Shown here one piece after another: positions 8,433-17,100 of a DNA stretch of 48,041 nt. Below the pieces are notes generated by a model that saw only the letters and a list, made by a program, of their open reading frames with translations, had not been told where the DNA came from and made no database searches. Position numbers and translations under genes: made by a program. The DNA is from Phyllobacterium bourgognense. Lineage in GTDB: Bacteria > Pseudomonadota > Alphaproteobacteria > Rhizobiales > Rhizobiaceae. Numbering within the stretch: position 1 is the stretch's first letter; the number at the start of each line of letters is the position of its first letter. The DNA is taken from assembly GCF_003337575.1 (NCBI RefSeq), contig NZ_QPJM01000024.1, forward strand, positions 1-48,041, given 5' to 3'.

Positions 8433-9074
8433 TCAAACCGCGACGTCGAACACCGCCTGGGTTTTCGCCTTGATTTCCTCGACCGTTACGCCGGGCGCAA
8501 TCTCGATGAGTGTCATCTTGGGCTCGCCGCGTCGCTCCACTGTGAACACGCCGAGGTCAGTGATCACCAGATCGGTGACGCGCTGTCCGGTCAATGGCAA
8601 CGTGCACTGCTCCAAAAGCTTGGCTTCGCCCTTGGCCTCGTGTTCCATGACGACGACGACCTTCTTGACGCCGGCGACAAGATCCATCGCGCCGCCCATT
8701 CCCTTGACCATCTTGCCCGGAACCATCCAGTTTGCGAGATCGCCATTGCGGGCAACCTGCATTGCGCCGAGAATTGAAAGATCGATATGACCGCCGCGGA
8801 TCATGCCGAAACTGTCGGCACCGTTGAAATAGCTGGTCGTTGGCAGCTGGGTGATCGTCTGCTTGCCGGCATTGATCAAGTCGGCGTCTTCCTCGCCCTC
8901 GTAGGGGAAAGGCCCCATGCCAAGCATGCCGTTCTCGCTCTGCAGCTGCACGCTCATTCCCGTCGGGATATAATTGGCAACGAGCGTCGGTATGCCGATG
9001 CCGAGATTGACGTAAAAACCGTCTTCGAGTTCCCGTGCGGCCCGTTCGGCCATCTGATCGCGTGTCCAGGCCAT
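8433..9074 (-). CDS. scoB: 3-oxoacid CoA-transferase, subunit B
   Basis: The 213-residue catalytic subunit of a succinyl-CoA:3-oxoacid CoA-transferase, which activates acetoacetate with CoA from succinyl-CoA. The active-site Glu lies in [10 protein letters not shown] near residue 47, and [14 protein letters not shown] and [16 protein letters not shown] are typical. Its start lies one base beyond the stop of the A subunit, so the two are cotranslated to form the heterodimer or heterotetramer. A 3-oxoadipate transferase (PcaJ) is a close relative; the absence of pca genes nearby favours ketone-body use. Confidence 0.88.
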   Translation of the reverse strand: MAWTRDQMAERAARELEDGFYVNLGIGIPTLVANYIPTGMSVQLQSENGMLGMGPFPYEGEEDADLINAGKQTITQLPTTSYFNGADSFGMIRGGHIDLSILGAMQVARNGDLANWMVPGKMVKGMGGAMDLVAGVKKVVVVMEHEAKGEAKLLEQCTLPLTGQRVTDLVITDLGVFTVERRGEPKMTLIEIAPGVTVEEIKAKTQAVFDVAV

Positions 9075-9075
9075 C

Positions 9076-9798
9076 TCAGTTTACCTCACTTGCTGCGACA
9101 AGGCGCGGACGGGTCGTCCGTTGTTCGATATGTTTGACGGGGTTGGGCACATGCACGATCCGCTTGACGAAAATACCGGGCGTATGCACCTGGTCGCCAT
9201 CGATCTTGCCAGCCTCGACCAGATGTTCGACTTCGGCCACGGTGAACCTCGATGCGGTCGCCATGATCGGATTGAAGTTCCGCGCGGTCTTGCGGTAGAC
9301 GAGGTTGCCTTCCGTATCGCCCTTGAAGGCATGGACGATGGAAAGGTCAGCGAATAGTCCACGCTCCATCACGTAGGATTCACCGTCGAATTCGCGCACG
9401 TCCTTGCCCTCGGCGATGATGGTGCCGACGCCGGTTTTGGTGAAGAAGGCCGGAATACCTGCCCCTCCGGCGCGAATCCGTTCGGCGAGCGTTCCTTGCG
9501 GGTTGAATTCCAGTTCGAGTTCGCCCGACAGGTACTGCTGGGCAAACAGTTTGTTCTCGCCGACATAGGACGAGATCATCTTGCGGATCTGCTTGGTCTC
9601 AAGCAGTACGCCAAGTCCGATGCCATCGACGCCGGCATTGTTGGAGATGACGGTCAAATCCTTGACGCCGGAATCGCGGATCGCGTAAATCAGCGCCTCG
9701 GGTATGCCGCACAGGCCGAACCCGCCGGCCATGATGGTCATGCCGTCGAACAGGACGCCATCCAGCGCTTGCGCGACGTTTGATTGAACTTTTTTCAA
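9076..9798 (-). CDS. scoA: 3-oxoacid CoA-transferase, subunit A
   Basis: A 240-residue A subunit. The glycine-rich [15 protein letters not shown] near residue 22 and [15 protein letters not shown] near residue 112 are family hallmarks. It partners the adjacent B subunit and is the first gene of the pair. The 79 bases to the divergently read PAS-LuxR gene must contain both promoters, so that regulator is a good candidate to control the operon. Confidence 0.88.
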   Translation of the reverse strand: MKKVQSNVAQALDGVLFDGMTIMAGGFGLCGIPEALIYAIRDSGVKDLTVISNNAGVDGIGLGVLLETKQIRKMISSYVGENKLFAQQYLSGELELEFNPQGTLAERIRAGGAGIPAFFTKTGVGTIIAEGKDVREFDGESYVMERGLFADLSIVHAFKGDTEGNLVYRKTARNFNPIMATASRFTVAEVEHLVEAGKIDGDQVHTPGIFVKRIVHVPNPVKHIEQRTTRPRLVAASEVN

Positions 9799-9877
9799 GA
9801 AAAATCTCCCATTTCTCTATCCTCTGCATGAACCGTATGGCTTGTACCGGCGCCGCAGATAGTCGTATTAATACTGC

Positions 9878-10465
9878 ATGACAGCACCCGACTTATCCAG
9901 TTCCGCTAGTATTGAACCCGGAGGCGGGAAACTGTTCCGGCTGGCGGACCTGCCGGTGCCGATGGTCTATGCCACGCACCGTATCATACGTGATTGCAAT
10001 TTCGAATTCGCTGAGACTTTCGGTTATGAACGTCACGAACTGATCGACCAGAGTTTTTCAAGACTGTATCCGAAAATCAGGGATTTCGTCCGCACCGGCG
10101 AAATGTGGCGCACGAACTTTGCCGGCGGCAAGGTATATCATGATGAGCGTGTCATGCGGCGGCGGGACGGTTCGAGCTTCTGGTGCCGGGTGCGCGGGCG
10201 CAGTCGTAATCTGGCGGATCCCTTCGCCGAAGCGCTCTATTGCTTCGAGCCAATGAATCGAGCGATTGCCGGTAACGCCAGCCTGATTTCCGACCGGCAG
10301 AAACAGGTGCTGACACTGGTATCGCAAGGCAAGACCAATGCGCAGATCGCCCAGGAGATCGGCCTGTCGAAGCGGACCATCGAGGCACACCGCGCTCGCA
10401 TCATGCGCGCCTATGGTCTGCGCAACAGCGCCGAGCTGATCGCCTGGTTTTCATCCTTGCGTTAG
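9878..10465 (+). CDS. PAS-domain LuxR-type transcription regulator
   Basis: A 195-residue protein with an N-terminal PAS-like sensor (residues about 20-125, containing FAETFGYERHELIDQSF and MRRRDGSSFWCRVRG) and a C-terminal LuxR-type helix-turn-helix (residues about 135-190, LISDRQKQVLTLVSQGKTNA then QIGL-like SKRTIEAHRARIM). There is no receiver domain, so it is a one-component regulator. It is divergent from scoAB and probably regulates it in response to a small ligand. Its stop abuts the stop of the convergent Fic gene with no gap. Confidence 0.85.
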   Translation: MTAPDLSSSASIEPGGGKLFRLADLPVPMVYATHRIIRDCNFEFAETFGYERHELIDQSFSRLYPKIRDFVRTGEMWRTNFAGGKVYHDERVMRRRDGSSFWCRVRGRSRNLADPFAEALYCFEPMNRAIAGNASLISDRQKQVLTLVSQGKTNAQIAQEIGLSKRTIEAHRARIMRAYGLRNSAELIAWFSSLR

Positions 10466-11575
10466 TCAAACTCCGTCGAGATCGAGGTGGTAGCGTGTGT
10501 GTCTTCGCTCTCCGGTCTTGGTTAACGCTCCTTTGACAACCAGATCTGCCAGGTCCCTCGTTGCCGTTGCGCGTGAGGTTCCGGTGATGCTGATGTAGTT
10601 TTCGGCGCTGAGACCGCCTTTGAAACCGTCGACCCCGGCGCGAAACATGCGGGCAATGACTTTTTCCTGACGCGGGTTGAGTTGCCCGCGCACCCGATCG
10701 TAAAACTTGGCCTTGACGATATAGAATTCCACCCGCTTCAGGGTCGTACGCTGTGCTTCCAGCACAGTCTCGGCAAAATAGACAAGCCACGCGGTAATCT
10801 CGTTGGTTTTGTTGCTGCGTTCGAGCATGTCGTAATAGGCTTTGCGTGCACGCTGAATGGTATAGGCCAAAGCGATGAGGCTAGGCTGGCCGAGGTTCTG
10901 GGCGAGAGATTTTTCAGAGATTGCCCGGCCGACACGGCCATTGCCGTCTTCAAAAGGATGAATGCTTACGAAGTACAGATGCGCCAGCCCGGCTCGGGTC
11001 AGCGCAGGCAGAGCCGTCTTCCCCTTGGGCGCCGTCGCGTTGAACCAGCTTGCAAAAGCATTCATCTCTTGTGGAATGCGCATCGATGGCGGTGCCTCGA
11101 AATGGATTGTCGGTTTGTCGGCGCGGCCTGACACGACCCGCTTCGGCTCCTCGTGCGTGCGGTAACCGCCAATCTGGATGGCATCGCTCTCGCCAGCCAT
11201 CAACATCCTGTGCCAGTTGAACAATGTATCGTGCTGGAGCGGATCGGCGAAAGTTCGGTAGAGGTCGACCATCATCCCCGAGATGCCGCGCTCTGCAGCG
11301 GGAATACGTTGATTGCCGGCCGCCAGGCCGAACTGTTGCCGAAGTGACGTCTGCAAACTGTCGCGGTTGAGGAATTCTCCCTCGATCTCCGAGGTTTTCA
11401 ATGCCTCGTCGCCGATCAGCTCGATTCGCAGCGTGTCGCGGTCATCGGTATTCACATGGCGAAATGCGCCGAAGAACTCGCCGGAATGCAACAGGAACTG
11501 GCGCTCCAGAGGTTCAAGCGCTGTCGCGTCATAGGTAAAATTGGGCCAATCGGCCTGCTGCCAGTTCCAGATCAT
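10466..11575 (-). CDS. Fic-domain protein, class II with N-terminal inhibitory helix
   Basis: A 369-residue Fic protein, probably an AMP-transferase acting on a protein target. The active-site motif HPFEDGNGRVGR lies at residues 206-217 with the catalytic His at 206. Residues 61-66 (TSEIEG) match the (S/T)xxxE(G/N) inhibitory motif, which places it in class II, held inactive by its own N-terminus. The first residues (MIWNWQQADWPNFTYD) resemble the N-terminal DUF4172 domain of stand-alone Fic proteins. A winged-helix-like C-terminus (ENYISITGTSRATATRDLADL) follows. No antitoxin gene lies beside it. Confidence 0.9.
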   Translation of the reverse strand: MIWNWQQADWPNFTYDATALEPLERQFLLHSGEFFGAFRHVNTDDRDTLRIELIGDEALKTSEIEGEFLNRDSLQTSLRQQFGLAAGNQRIPAAERGISGMMVDLYRTFADPLQHDTLFNWHRMLMAGESDAIQIGGYRTHEEPKRVVSGRADKPTIHFEAPPSMRIPQEMNAFASWFNATAPKGKTALPALTRAGLAHLYFVSIHPFEDGNGRVGRAISEKSLAQNLGQPSLIALAYTIQRARKAYYDMLERSNKTNEITAWLVYFAETVLEAQRTTLKRVEFYIVKAKFYDRVRGQLNPRQEKVIARMFRAGVDGFKGGLSAENYISITGTSRATATRDLADLVVKGALTKTGERRHTRYHLDLDGV

Positions 11576-11644
11576 GAGCGATAGGCCGCCTTTCTATAAC
11601 TCATCCTGACGCAGATCATGAGCTATAGCAAGGTTTTCTATGCC

Positions 11645-12859
11645 TCATACCGTCTTGAGTATCGCCGAAAACCTTGGATCGAAAGTCCGCGCGATGGGCT
11701 CGGCGGCGGCGCCCAGTGCGGCGGACCACGGATCGGCCAGCCCTGCCTGCAATCGTGCTTCCGGGTAACGGCGGGAGCGCTCGGCGATCGAGGGCAGCAG
11801 CGGCTCGACTTTCTCGACAAGGCGATCGATCAGCACTCGCGGCGCGCCACCACAGAGAATGATCGTCTGCGGATCGAAGATCGATTCGAGAATTTGCACG
11901 GTCCGGCGCAAGCGCTCGGCGACACTGTCCATCCACTGTTCCAGCTTTGGGCCGCCGCGCAGAATGGCATCGGTGATCATGGCGAAAAGCTCCGGCTCGG
12001 ATGGATCGAAATCGAGCAATTTGCAAAGTGCCGCCATGGAGGCGTAATGCTCCAGGGGCTCGACGTCGGGACCGTCACCCGGCACCAGCGCGAGAATCAT
12101 ACCAATCTCGCCGGCGTTGGCGTGCGCGCCGCCATAGAGTTCCCCGTTGAGGATCAAGCCCGCCCCGAGACCGTAGCCGAAGTAGATGCAGATTGCATGG
12201 TCGAGCCCATGCGCTGCGCCAAGCAATCGTTCGGCAGTTGCTGCGGCTGCCGCGTCGTTCTGCAAAGCAGCTTCAAGCCCCGTTCCTTCGGCGATCCTGT
12301 CCATGAGCGGGAAGTTTTGCCACGCCGTCATCATCCATGGGTCGTCGTAGAGCGTGTTGATGCCAAATGGCCCCGGCATGGCAACGCCGAGACCAACGAG
12401 CCGTTTTTCGGCCTCTGGCGCCTGTGCCGTCAGCGCGTTGCGCGCCTTCCTGATCAAGTCGAGAATAACCACAACGCCTTGGGCCGGCCCGCCGGGAGGC
12501 AGCTTGGCTTCCATCTGGACCAGAACATCGCCGACGAGGTTGACGATGACCGTGCGCGTCACGTGGCGGTCGATCTGCAGGCCGATAGCAAAGGCGCCTT
12601 CCGGCACGAGCTGATAGGGCGTGGCAGGCTGGCCCCTGCCCTTGCGCACGCTGGCCTGCGAACGCACCAGACCGTCGCGCGCCAGCTCCTCGATGATATT
12701 GGAAACGGCCTGCGGGGTCAGTCCGGTGGCGCGCGCAAGGTCGGCCCGCGACAGCGCACCATTGACGCGCAATGCATCGATCATGATGCGGCGGTTATGC
12801 GCGCTGGCACCGCCGAGATTGGTTCCACTCTTTGCCCGTATCGATCGTATGCCGTCCAT
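11645..12859 (-). CDS. ROK-family transcriptional regulator of the adjacent sugar operon
   Basis: A 404-residue NagC/XylR-type protein with an N-terminal winged helix-turn-helix (residues about 25-75, SRADLARATGLTPQAVSNII) and a C-terminal ROK sugar-kinase-like domain with GYGLGAGLILNG and HANAGEIG. The zinc motif CxCGxxGC that normally follows the GEIGH block is missing: GEIGMILALVPGDG stands there. It is divergent from the sugar ABC operon and is the obvious regulator of it, with the sugar or sugar phosphate as likely effector. Confidence 0.88.
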   Translation of the reverse strand: MDGIRSIRAKSGTNLGGASAHNRRIMIDALRVNGALSRADLARATGLTPQAVSNIIEELARDGLVRSQASVRKGRGQPATPYQLVPEGAFAIGLQIDRHVTRTVIVNLVGDVLVQMEAKLPPGGPAQGVVVILDLIRKARNALTAQAPEAEKRLVGLGVAMPGPFGINTLYDDPWMMTAWQNFPLMDRIAEGTGLEAALQNDAAAAATAERLLGAAHGLDHAICIYFGYGLGAGLILNGELYGGAHANAGEIGMILALVPGDGPDVEPLEHYASMAALCKLLDFDPSEPELFAMITDAILRGGPKLEQWMDSVAERLRRTVQILESIFDPQTIILCGGAPRVLIDRLVEKVEPLLPSIAERSRRYPEARLQAGLADPWSAALGAAAEPIARTFDPRFSAILKTV

Positions 12860-13039
12860 CCGTCATCCCTCTTGACACCAGAAGAATATTCATCAACTAA
12901 TAAGTCAAGCGAATTGATTTAATAAAAATCGATCAGGGGAATGTGAGCACAGGTTTGGCGAACGCGTCACGAAAGGCTCTCGATTGCAACGACCAGGCGT
13001 CTGTCCATGACGGCCAGCGCTGTCAAACAGGAGGTAATG
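12860..13039 (+). promoter_or_regulatory. Promoter/operator region for ROK gene and sugar operon
   Basis: In this 180-base divergent region TTGACA at 12872-12877 followed after 18 bases by ACTAAT (12896-12901) is a plausible plus-strand promoter. The A/T-rich stretch around 12885-12932, with several TTGAT/ATCAA words, is where a ROK repressor would be expected to bind. An AGGAGG at 13029-13034 serves the first gene. The promoter assignment is by eye. Confidence 0.4.
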
Positions 13040-14278
13040 ATGTTGAAATCCGTGACGAGCGCGCTTCTGGGCGCCACACTTCTGGGAGCGGCGCTGTCTT
13101 CGCCTGCCCACGCAGAAACCAAGATCAACGCGCTGTTCATGGCGCAAGCCGCCTATAGCGAGGCCGACGTCCGCGCCATGACGGAAGCCTTCACCAAGGC
13201 AAATCCAGACGTGACGGTCAATCTCGAATTCGTTCCCTATGAAGGCCTGCACGACAAGACCGTCCTCGCTCAAGGGTCGGGCGGCGGTTATGATGTCGTT
13301 CTCTTCGACGTGATCTGGCCGGCCGAATATGCAACCAACAAGGTCCTTGTGGATGTAACTGACAAGATTATGCCGGAAATGAAGTCGGGCGTGCTTCCGG
13401 GTGCCTGGACCACCGTTGAATATGACGGCAAGCGCTATGGCATGCCCTGGATTCTCGACACGAAATATCTGTTCTATAACAAGGAAATCCTGGAAAAGGC
13501 CGGTATCAAGACCCCGCCAAAGACCTGGGCCGAACTTGCCGAACAGGCGAAGACCATCAAGGACAAGGGCTTGCTTGCAACGCCCATCGCCTGGAGCTGG
13601 TCGCAGGCGGAAGCCGCGATCTGCGATTACACCACGCTGGTCAGCGCCTATGGCGGCAGCTTCCTCAAGGACGGCAAGCCGGTATTCGCGACGGGCGGCG
13701 GTCTCGATGCGCTCAACTACATGGTGGACAGCTACAAGTCGGGTCTCACCAATCCGAATTCCAAGGAGTTCCTCGAAGAGGATGTCCGCCGCGTGTTCCA
13801 GAATGGCGAAGCGGCCTTCGCCCTTAACTGGACCTACATGTACAACATGGCCAATGATCCGAAGGACAGCAAGGTTGCCGGCAAGGTCGGTGTCGTCCCT
13901 GCTCCCGGTGTTGAAGGCAAGAGCACCGTATCTGCAGTCAACGGTTCCATGGGTCTCGGCATCACCACGACCAGCAAGCATCCGGATGAAGCCTGGAAAT
14001 ACATTACGTTCATGACGTCTCAGGCAACGCAGAACCAGTACGCCAAGCTCAGCCTGCCGATCTGGTCCTCTTCCTATGACGATCCCGCCGTTTCCAAGAA
14101 TCAGGAAGAATTGATTGCGGCGGCCAAAGTCAGTCTCGCCGCGATGTACCCGCGTCCGACGACACCGAAATATCAGGAACTTTCGACGGGACTGCAGCAG
14201 GCAATTCAGGAAGCTCTTCTGGGGCAGGCCGCCCCGGAGGACGCATTGAAGACTGCCGTCGAGAACAGCGGTCTCTGA
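13040..14278 (+). CDS. Sugar ABC transporter substrate-binding protein (CUT1)
   Basis: A 412-residue extracellular solute-binding protein of family 1. The signal peptide is MLKSVTSALLGATLLGAALS to about SPAHA, and the mature protein begins ETKINALFMAQAAYSEADV. The motif YDVVLFDVIWPAEYA and the C-terminal TSKHPDEAWKYITFMTS are typical of CUT1 binding proteins. The ATG at 13040 fits the AGGAGG at 13029-13034 better than the ATG three bases earlier or the in-frame one at 13007. It is the first gene of a six-gene operon and is followed by a stem-loop that may keep it expressed above the membrane genes. Confidence 0.93.
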   Translation: MLKSVTSALLGATLLGAALSSPAHAETKINALFMAQAAYSEADVRAMTEAFTKANPDVTVNLEFVPYEGLHDKTVLAQGSGGGYDVVLFDVIWPAEYATNKVLVDVTDKIMPEMKSGVLPGAWTTVEYDGKRYGMPWILDTKYLFYNKEILEKAGIKTPPKTWAELAEQAKTIKDKGLLATPIAWSWSQAEAAICDYTTLVSAYGGSFLKDGKPVFATGGGLDALNYMVDSYKSGLTNPNSKEFLEEDVRRVFQNGEAAFALNWTYMYNMANDPKDSKVAGKVGVVPAPGVEGKSTVSAVNGSMGLGITTTSKHPDEAWKYITFMTSQATQNQYAKLSLPIWSSSYDDPAVSKNQEELIAAAKVSLAAMYPRPTTPKYQELSTGLQQAIQEALLGQAAPEDALKTAVENSGL

Positions 14279-14287
14279 TAGCATGAT

Positions 14288-14315
14288 GAAGGCGGCTGGC
14301 AGTCCCGCCGCCTTC
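14288..14315 (+). terminator. Intercistronic stem-loop after the binding-protein gene
   Basis: GAAGGCGG (14288-14295) pairs with CCGCCTTC (14308-14315), and ACTTTTCCC follows. It sits between the binding-protein gene and the permeases. Such hairpins are known in ABC operons as partial terminators or mRNA-stabilising ends that raise binding-protein levels. Confidence 0.55.
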
Positions 14316-14354
14316 ACTTTTCCCAATGATTGATTTTGTGGCAGGCTTCATTTC

Positions 14355-15236
14355 ATGACGAGCACCTGGATCACCACCCGCGCATGGCTCCTGATGCTGC
14401 CGCTTCTGATCGTCATGGTTGCGATTATCGGTTGGCCGCTCGTCGATACGGTGCGGCTCTCCTTCACCGATGCCAAGCTCGTCGGCACCGAAGGCAGTTT
14501 CGTTGGCATTGATAATTATGTGAAGATACTTTCCGGTTCGAATTTCCAGCGCACACTGATCACCACATTCTGGTTTGCCGTTCTGTCCGTATCGGCGGAG
14601 ATGGTTATCGGCGTCCTTGCAGCTTTGCTGCTCAACCAGCAGTTTTATGGCCGCTCCATCCTGCGCGCGCTGATGATCCTGCCTTGGGCTCTGCCGACCG
14701 TGGTCAATGCCACGTTGTGGCGGCTGATCTATAATCCCGAATATGGCGCACTGAACGCGATGCTGATGCAGTTCGGGCTTATCGATGCCTATCGTTCCTG
14801 GCTGGGCGAGCCTGGCACTGCCCTCGCCTCGCTTATCGTGGCCGACTGCTGGAAGAATTTTCCACTGGTGGCGCTGATTGCGCTGGCCGCCCTGCAGGCC
14901 GTGCCGCGCGATATCACCGCCGCGTCCATGGTCGATGGTGCCGGTGCCTGGTCGCGCTTCCGCTTCGTCATCATGCCCTATCTCGCCGGGCCCTTGATGG
15001 TGGCGCTTGTTCTGCGCACCATCGAGGCGTTCAAGGTCTTCGACATCATCTGGGTCATGACGCGCGGCGGTCCGGCCAACAGCACGCGGACACTGTCGAT
15101 CCTCGTCTACCAGGAGGCTTTTTCCTTCCAGCGAGCGGGATCGGGCGCATCATTGGCGCTGATTGTCACCCTGCTCGTGACAGTGCTGGCCGTCGCCTAT
15201 GCCGCCCTGATCCGCAAAAGCGCGGGAGCGTCATAA
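14355..15236 (+). CDS. Sugar ABC transporter permease 1 (MalF-like)
   Basis: A 293-residue inner-membrane protein with six predicted membrane segments. The permease-ATPase coupling loop (EAA motif) is visible as ITAASMVDGAGAWSRFRFVIMP. The start LLMLPLLIVMVAIIGWPLVDTV is typical of UgpA/MalF-type subunits. Its stop overlaps the next ATG as TAATG, so synthesis of the two permeases is coupled. Confidence 0.92.
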   Translation: MTSTWITTRAWLLMLPLLIVMVAIIGWPLVDTVRLSFTDAKLVGTEGSFVGIDNYVKILSGSNFQRTLITTFWFAVLSVSAEMVIGVLAALLLNQQFYGRSILRALMILPWALPTVVNATLWRLIYNPEYGALNAMLMQFGLIDAYRSWLGEPGTALASLIVADCWKNFPLVALIALAALQAVPRDITAASMVDGAGAWSRFRFVIMPYLAGPLMVALVLRTIEAFKVFDIIWVMTRGGPANSTRTLSILVYQEAFSFQRAGSGASLALIVTLLVTVLAVAYAALIRKSAGAS

Positions 15237-16081
15237 TGGAACGCCGCAGCCTCACCGCAACGATCCTGGTACATTTGGCAGCGCTTCTGCTTCTGGTCGT
15301 GATCCTTGCCCCCGTGGTGTGGCTCTTCATCATGAGCATTTCATCGACGCCGGACCTTATCGCCAAACCGTTGCACTGGTGGCCCGATACGGTCGATCTG
15401 TCCCGCTACGGTGTCCTGCTTTCTTCGGTCGCCAACAGCGCCGGGGAAGCCTTCGTCGCCTCGCTGTTCAACAGCATCAAGGTGGCCGGCATGGCGACTG
15501 TGGCGGCGCTCTTCGTAGCGGTCCCATCCGCCTGGGCCGTCTCGCGCACGCCATCGGTCGGCTGGTCGCTCTATGCGGTTATCGCCACGTACATGCTGCC
15601 TCCGGTAGCCTTGGCCGTACCGCTCTACATGACGCTCGCCTGGGCAGGCCTCCTCAACAATGTCTTCGGTCTGGCCCTGGTCTACCTCACAATCCTCGCG
15701 CCGTTCACCACATGGCTGATGAAATCGGGCTTCGATTCGATCCCGCGCGAGATTGAAAGCGCTGCAACCATGGATGGCGCACGGCTCGATCAGATCCTGC
15801 GGCTGATCACCCTGCCGCTCGCCGCACCCGTCATGGCGACCGCTGCACTCTTCGCGTTCCTGCTTGCCTGGGACGAATTTTTCTATGCCCTGTTGTTCAC
15901 TTCGGATCAGCGGGCCAAAACCTTGACCGTGGCCATCGCCGACCTCGCTGGCGGACGCGTCTCGGATTACGGATTGATTGCCACAGCGGGTGTGCTTGCC
16001 GCCCTCCCCCCGCTACTCGTTGGTCTCTTCATGCAGCGCGCGCTGATCGCGGGCCTGACAAGCGGCGGCGTCAAAGGATGA
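15236..16081 (+). CDS. Sugar ABC transporter permease 2 (MalG-like)
   Basis: A 281-residue membrane protein that pairs with permease 1. The EAA loop reads IESAATMDGARLDQILRLITLP, and FLLAWDEFFYALLF is the usual MalG/UgpE signature. It overlaps the upstream permease by one base and the SIS gene by four (ATGA), so the operon is tightly coupled. Confidence 0.92.
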   Translation: MERRSLTATILVHLAALLLLVVILAPVVWLFIMSISSTPDLIAKPLHWWPDTVDLSRYGVLLSSVANSAGEAFVASLFNSIKVAGMATVAALFVAVPSAWAVSRTPSVGWSLYAVIATYMLPPVALAVPLYMTLAWAGLLNNVFGLALVYLTILAPFTTWLMKSGFDSIPREIESAATMDGARLDQILRLITLPLAAPVMATAALFAFLLAWDEFFYALLFTSDQRAKTLTVAIADLAGGRVSDYGLIATAGVLAALPPLLVGLFMQRALIAGLTSGGVKG

Positions 16082-17100
16082 GCATGTCTTCGCAAATGAA
16101 CAAACCCATCGGCCTTGTCGCCATCGAGAAGGAAATGGCGCGGCAGAATGCCGATGCGATTTCTTCCTTCGAGGCGGCAGCGCCACTTGCCGTGACCATC
16201 GCCCAATCCCTGCGCATGACCGGGCGTCTGCTGCTGCTCGGCATGGGTGGCTCGCATGCGGTTGGCCGTGCGGTCGAACCGCTGTACCGCAGCCTTGGGA
16301 TCGATGCCGTGGCACTGCCGCTGTCGGAACAGCTCGGACAGCCGCTACCATTAGTCGGCAAAACAATTCTCGTGACCTCGCAGTCGGGTGAAAGCGCCGA
16401 AGTCCTGCGCTGGTTTGCCGAGGCTGGCGTGCGGGCCGATACTTTCGGCCTGACGCTCGAAGACGGCTCCACCCTTGCCCGCACCGTGCCGTCACTGGTC
16501 GGTTCCGGCGGTACGGAGAATGCCTTTGCGGCAACGCGCAGTCTGACTGTCAGTTTTGCCCTGCATCTCGCCGTGCTCAGTGCGCTTGGCGATGATCCGA
16601 CTGAGGCGCTCGCCATCCTGAATGCAGAGAGCACGCCGAATGTCGATGCTGCAGTCGCCGCATTGTCCGGCGTATCGGCTGTCGTAACCTCCGGTCGCCG
16701 CATGCAGGGTGTCGCGGAAGCCATTGCGCTCGGCCTCACCGAACTTTCACGCATCCCGTGCTTTTCGCTCGAAGGCGGACAATTGCGCCACGGTCCGATG
16801 GAAATGCTTGGATCCAAGGTCGGCGTCGTCCTGTTCCGCGCCAAGGATGCGACGTCGGAATTGGTCGCACGCATGGCGGCCTCCGCACTGGACGCGGGGT
16901 CTCCGGTTGTGGTGTTCGATGCATCCGGAGAGCCCCCTGTCGAAGGCACGACGACGATTAAAGCGGGCGTGGCGAGCGGGATAGCGGGTGTGTTCGCACT
17001 TCTGCCCGCCGCCCAGCACTTCATGCTGGGCTTTGCCGGCGCGCGCGTTGCCGATGTCGGCACGCCCGTGCGCTCGTCAAAGATCACGCGGGACGAGTGA
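16078..17100 (+). CDS. SIS-domain phosphosugar enzyme (FrlB/GlmS-isomerase-like)
   Basis: A 340-residue cytoplasmic protein with two SIS domains. The first (residues about 35-165) holds LLLGMGGSHAVGRA and TSQSGESAEVLRWF. The second (about 190-320) holds LSRIPCFSLEGGQLRHGPME, the loop seen in GlmS isomerase domains and in FrlB. It lacks the glutaminase domain of GlmS, so it is not a glucosamine-6-phosphate synthase. Candidates are a deglycase for 6-phosphorylated Amadori compounds or an amino-sugar isomerase. The kinase immediately downstream fits a kinase-then-SIS pathway on the imported sugar. Confidence 0.82.
   Translation: MSMSSQMNKPIGLVAIEKEMARQNADAISSFEAAAPLAVTIAQSLRMTGRLLLLGMGGSHAVGRAVEPLYRSLGIDAVALPLSEQLGQPLPLVGKTILVTSQSGESAEVLRWFAEAGVRADTFGLTLEDGSTLARTVPSLVGSGGTENAFAATRSLTVSFALHLAVLSALGDDPTEALAILNAESTPNVDAAVAALSGVSAVVTSGRRMQGVAEAIALGLTELSRIPCFSLEGGQLRHGPMEMLGSKVGVVLFRAKDATSELVARMAASALDAGSPVVVFDASGEPPVEGTTTIKAGVASGIAGVFALLPAAQHFMLGFAGARVADVGTPVRSSKITRDE

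Noticed and set aside
12905..14326. A 473-codon minus-strand frame opposite the sugar-binding protein
   Set aside because: The plus strand encodes a textbook CUT1 binding protein with signal peptide; the antisense product is low-complexity and His/Arg rich.
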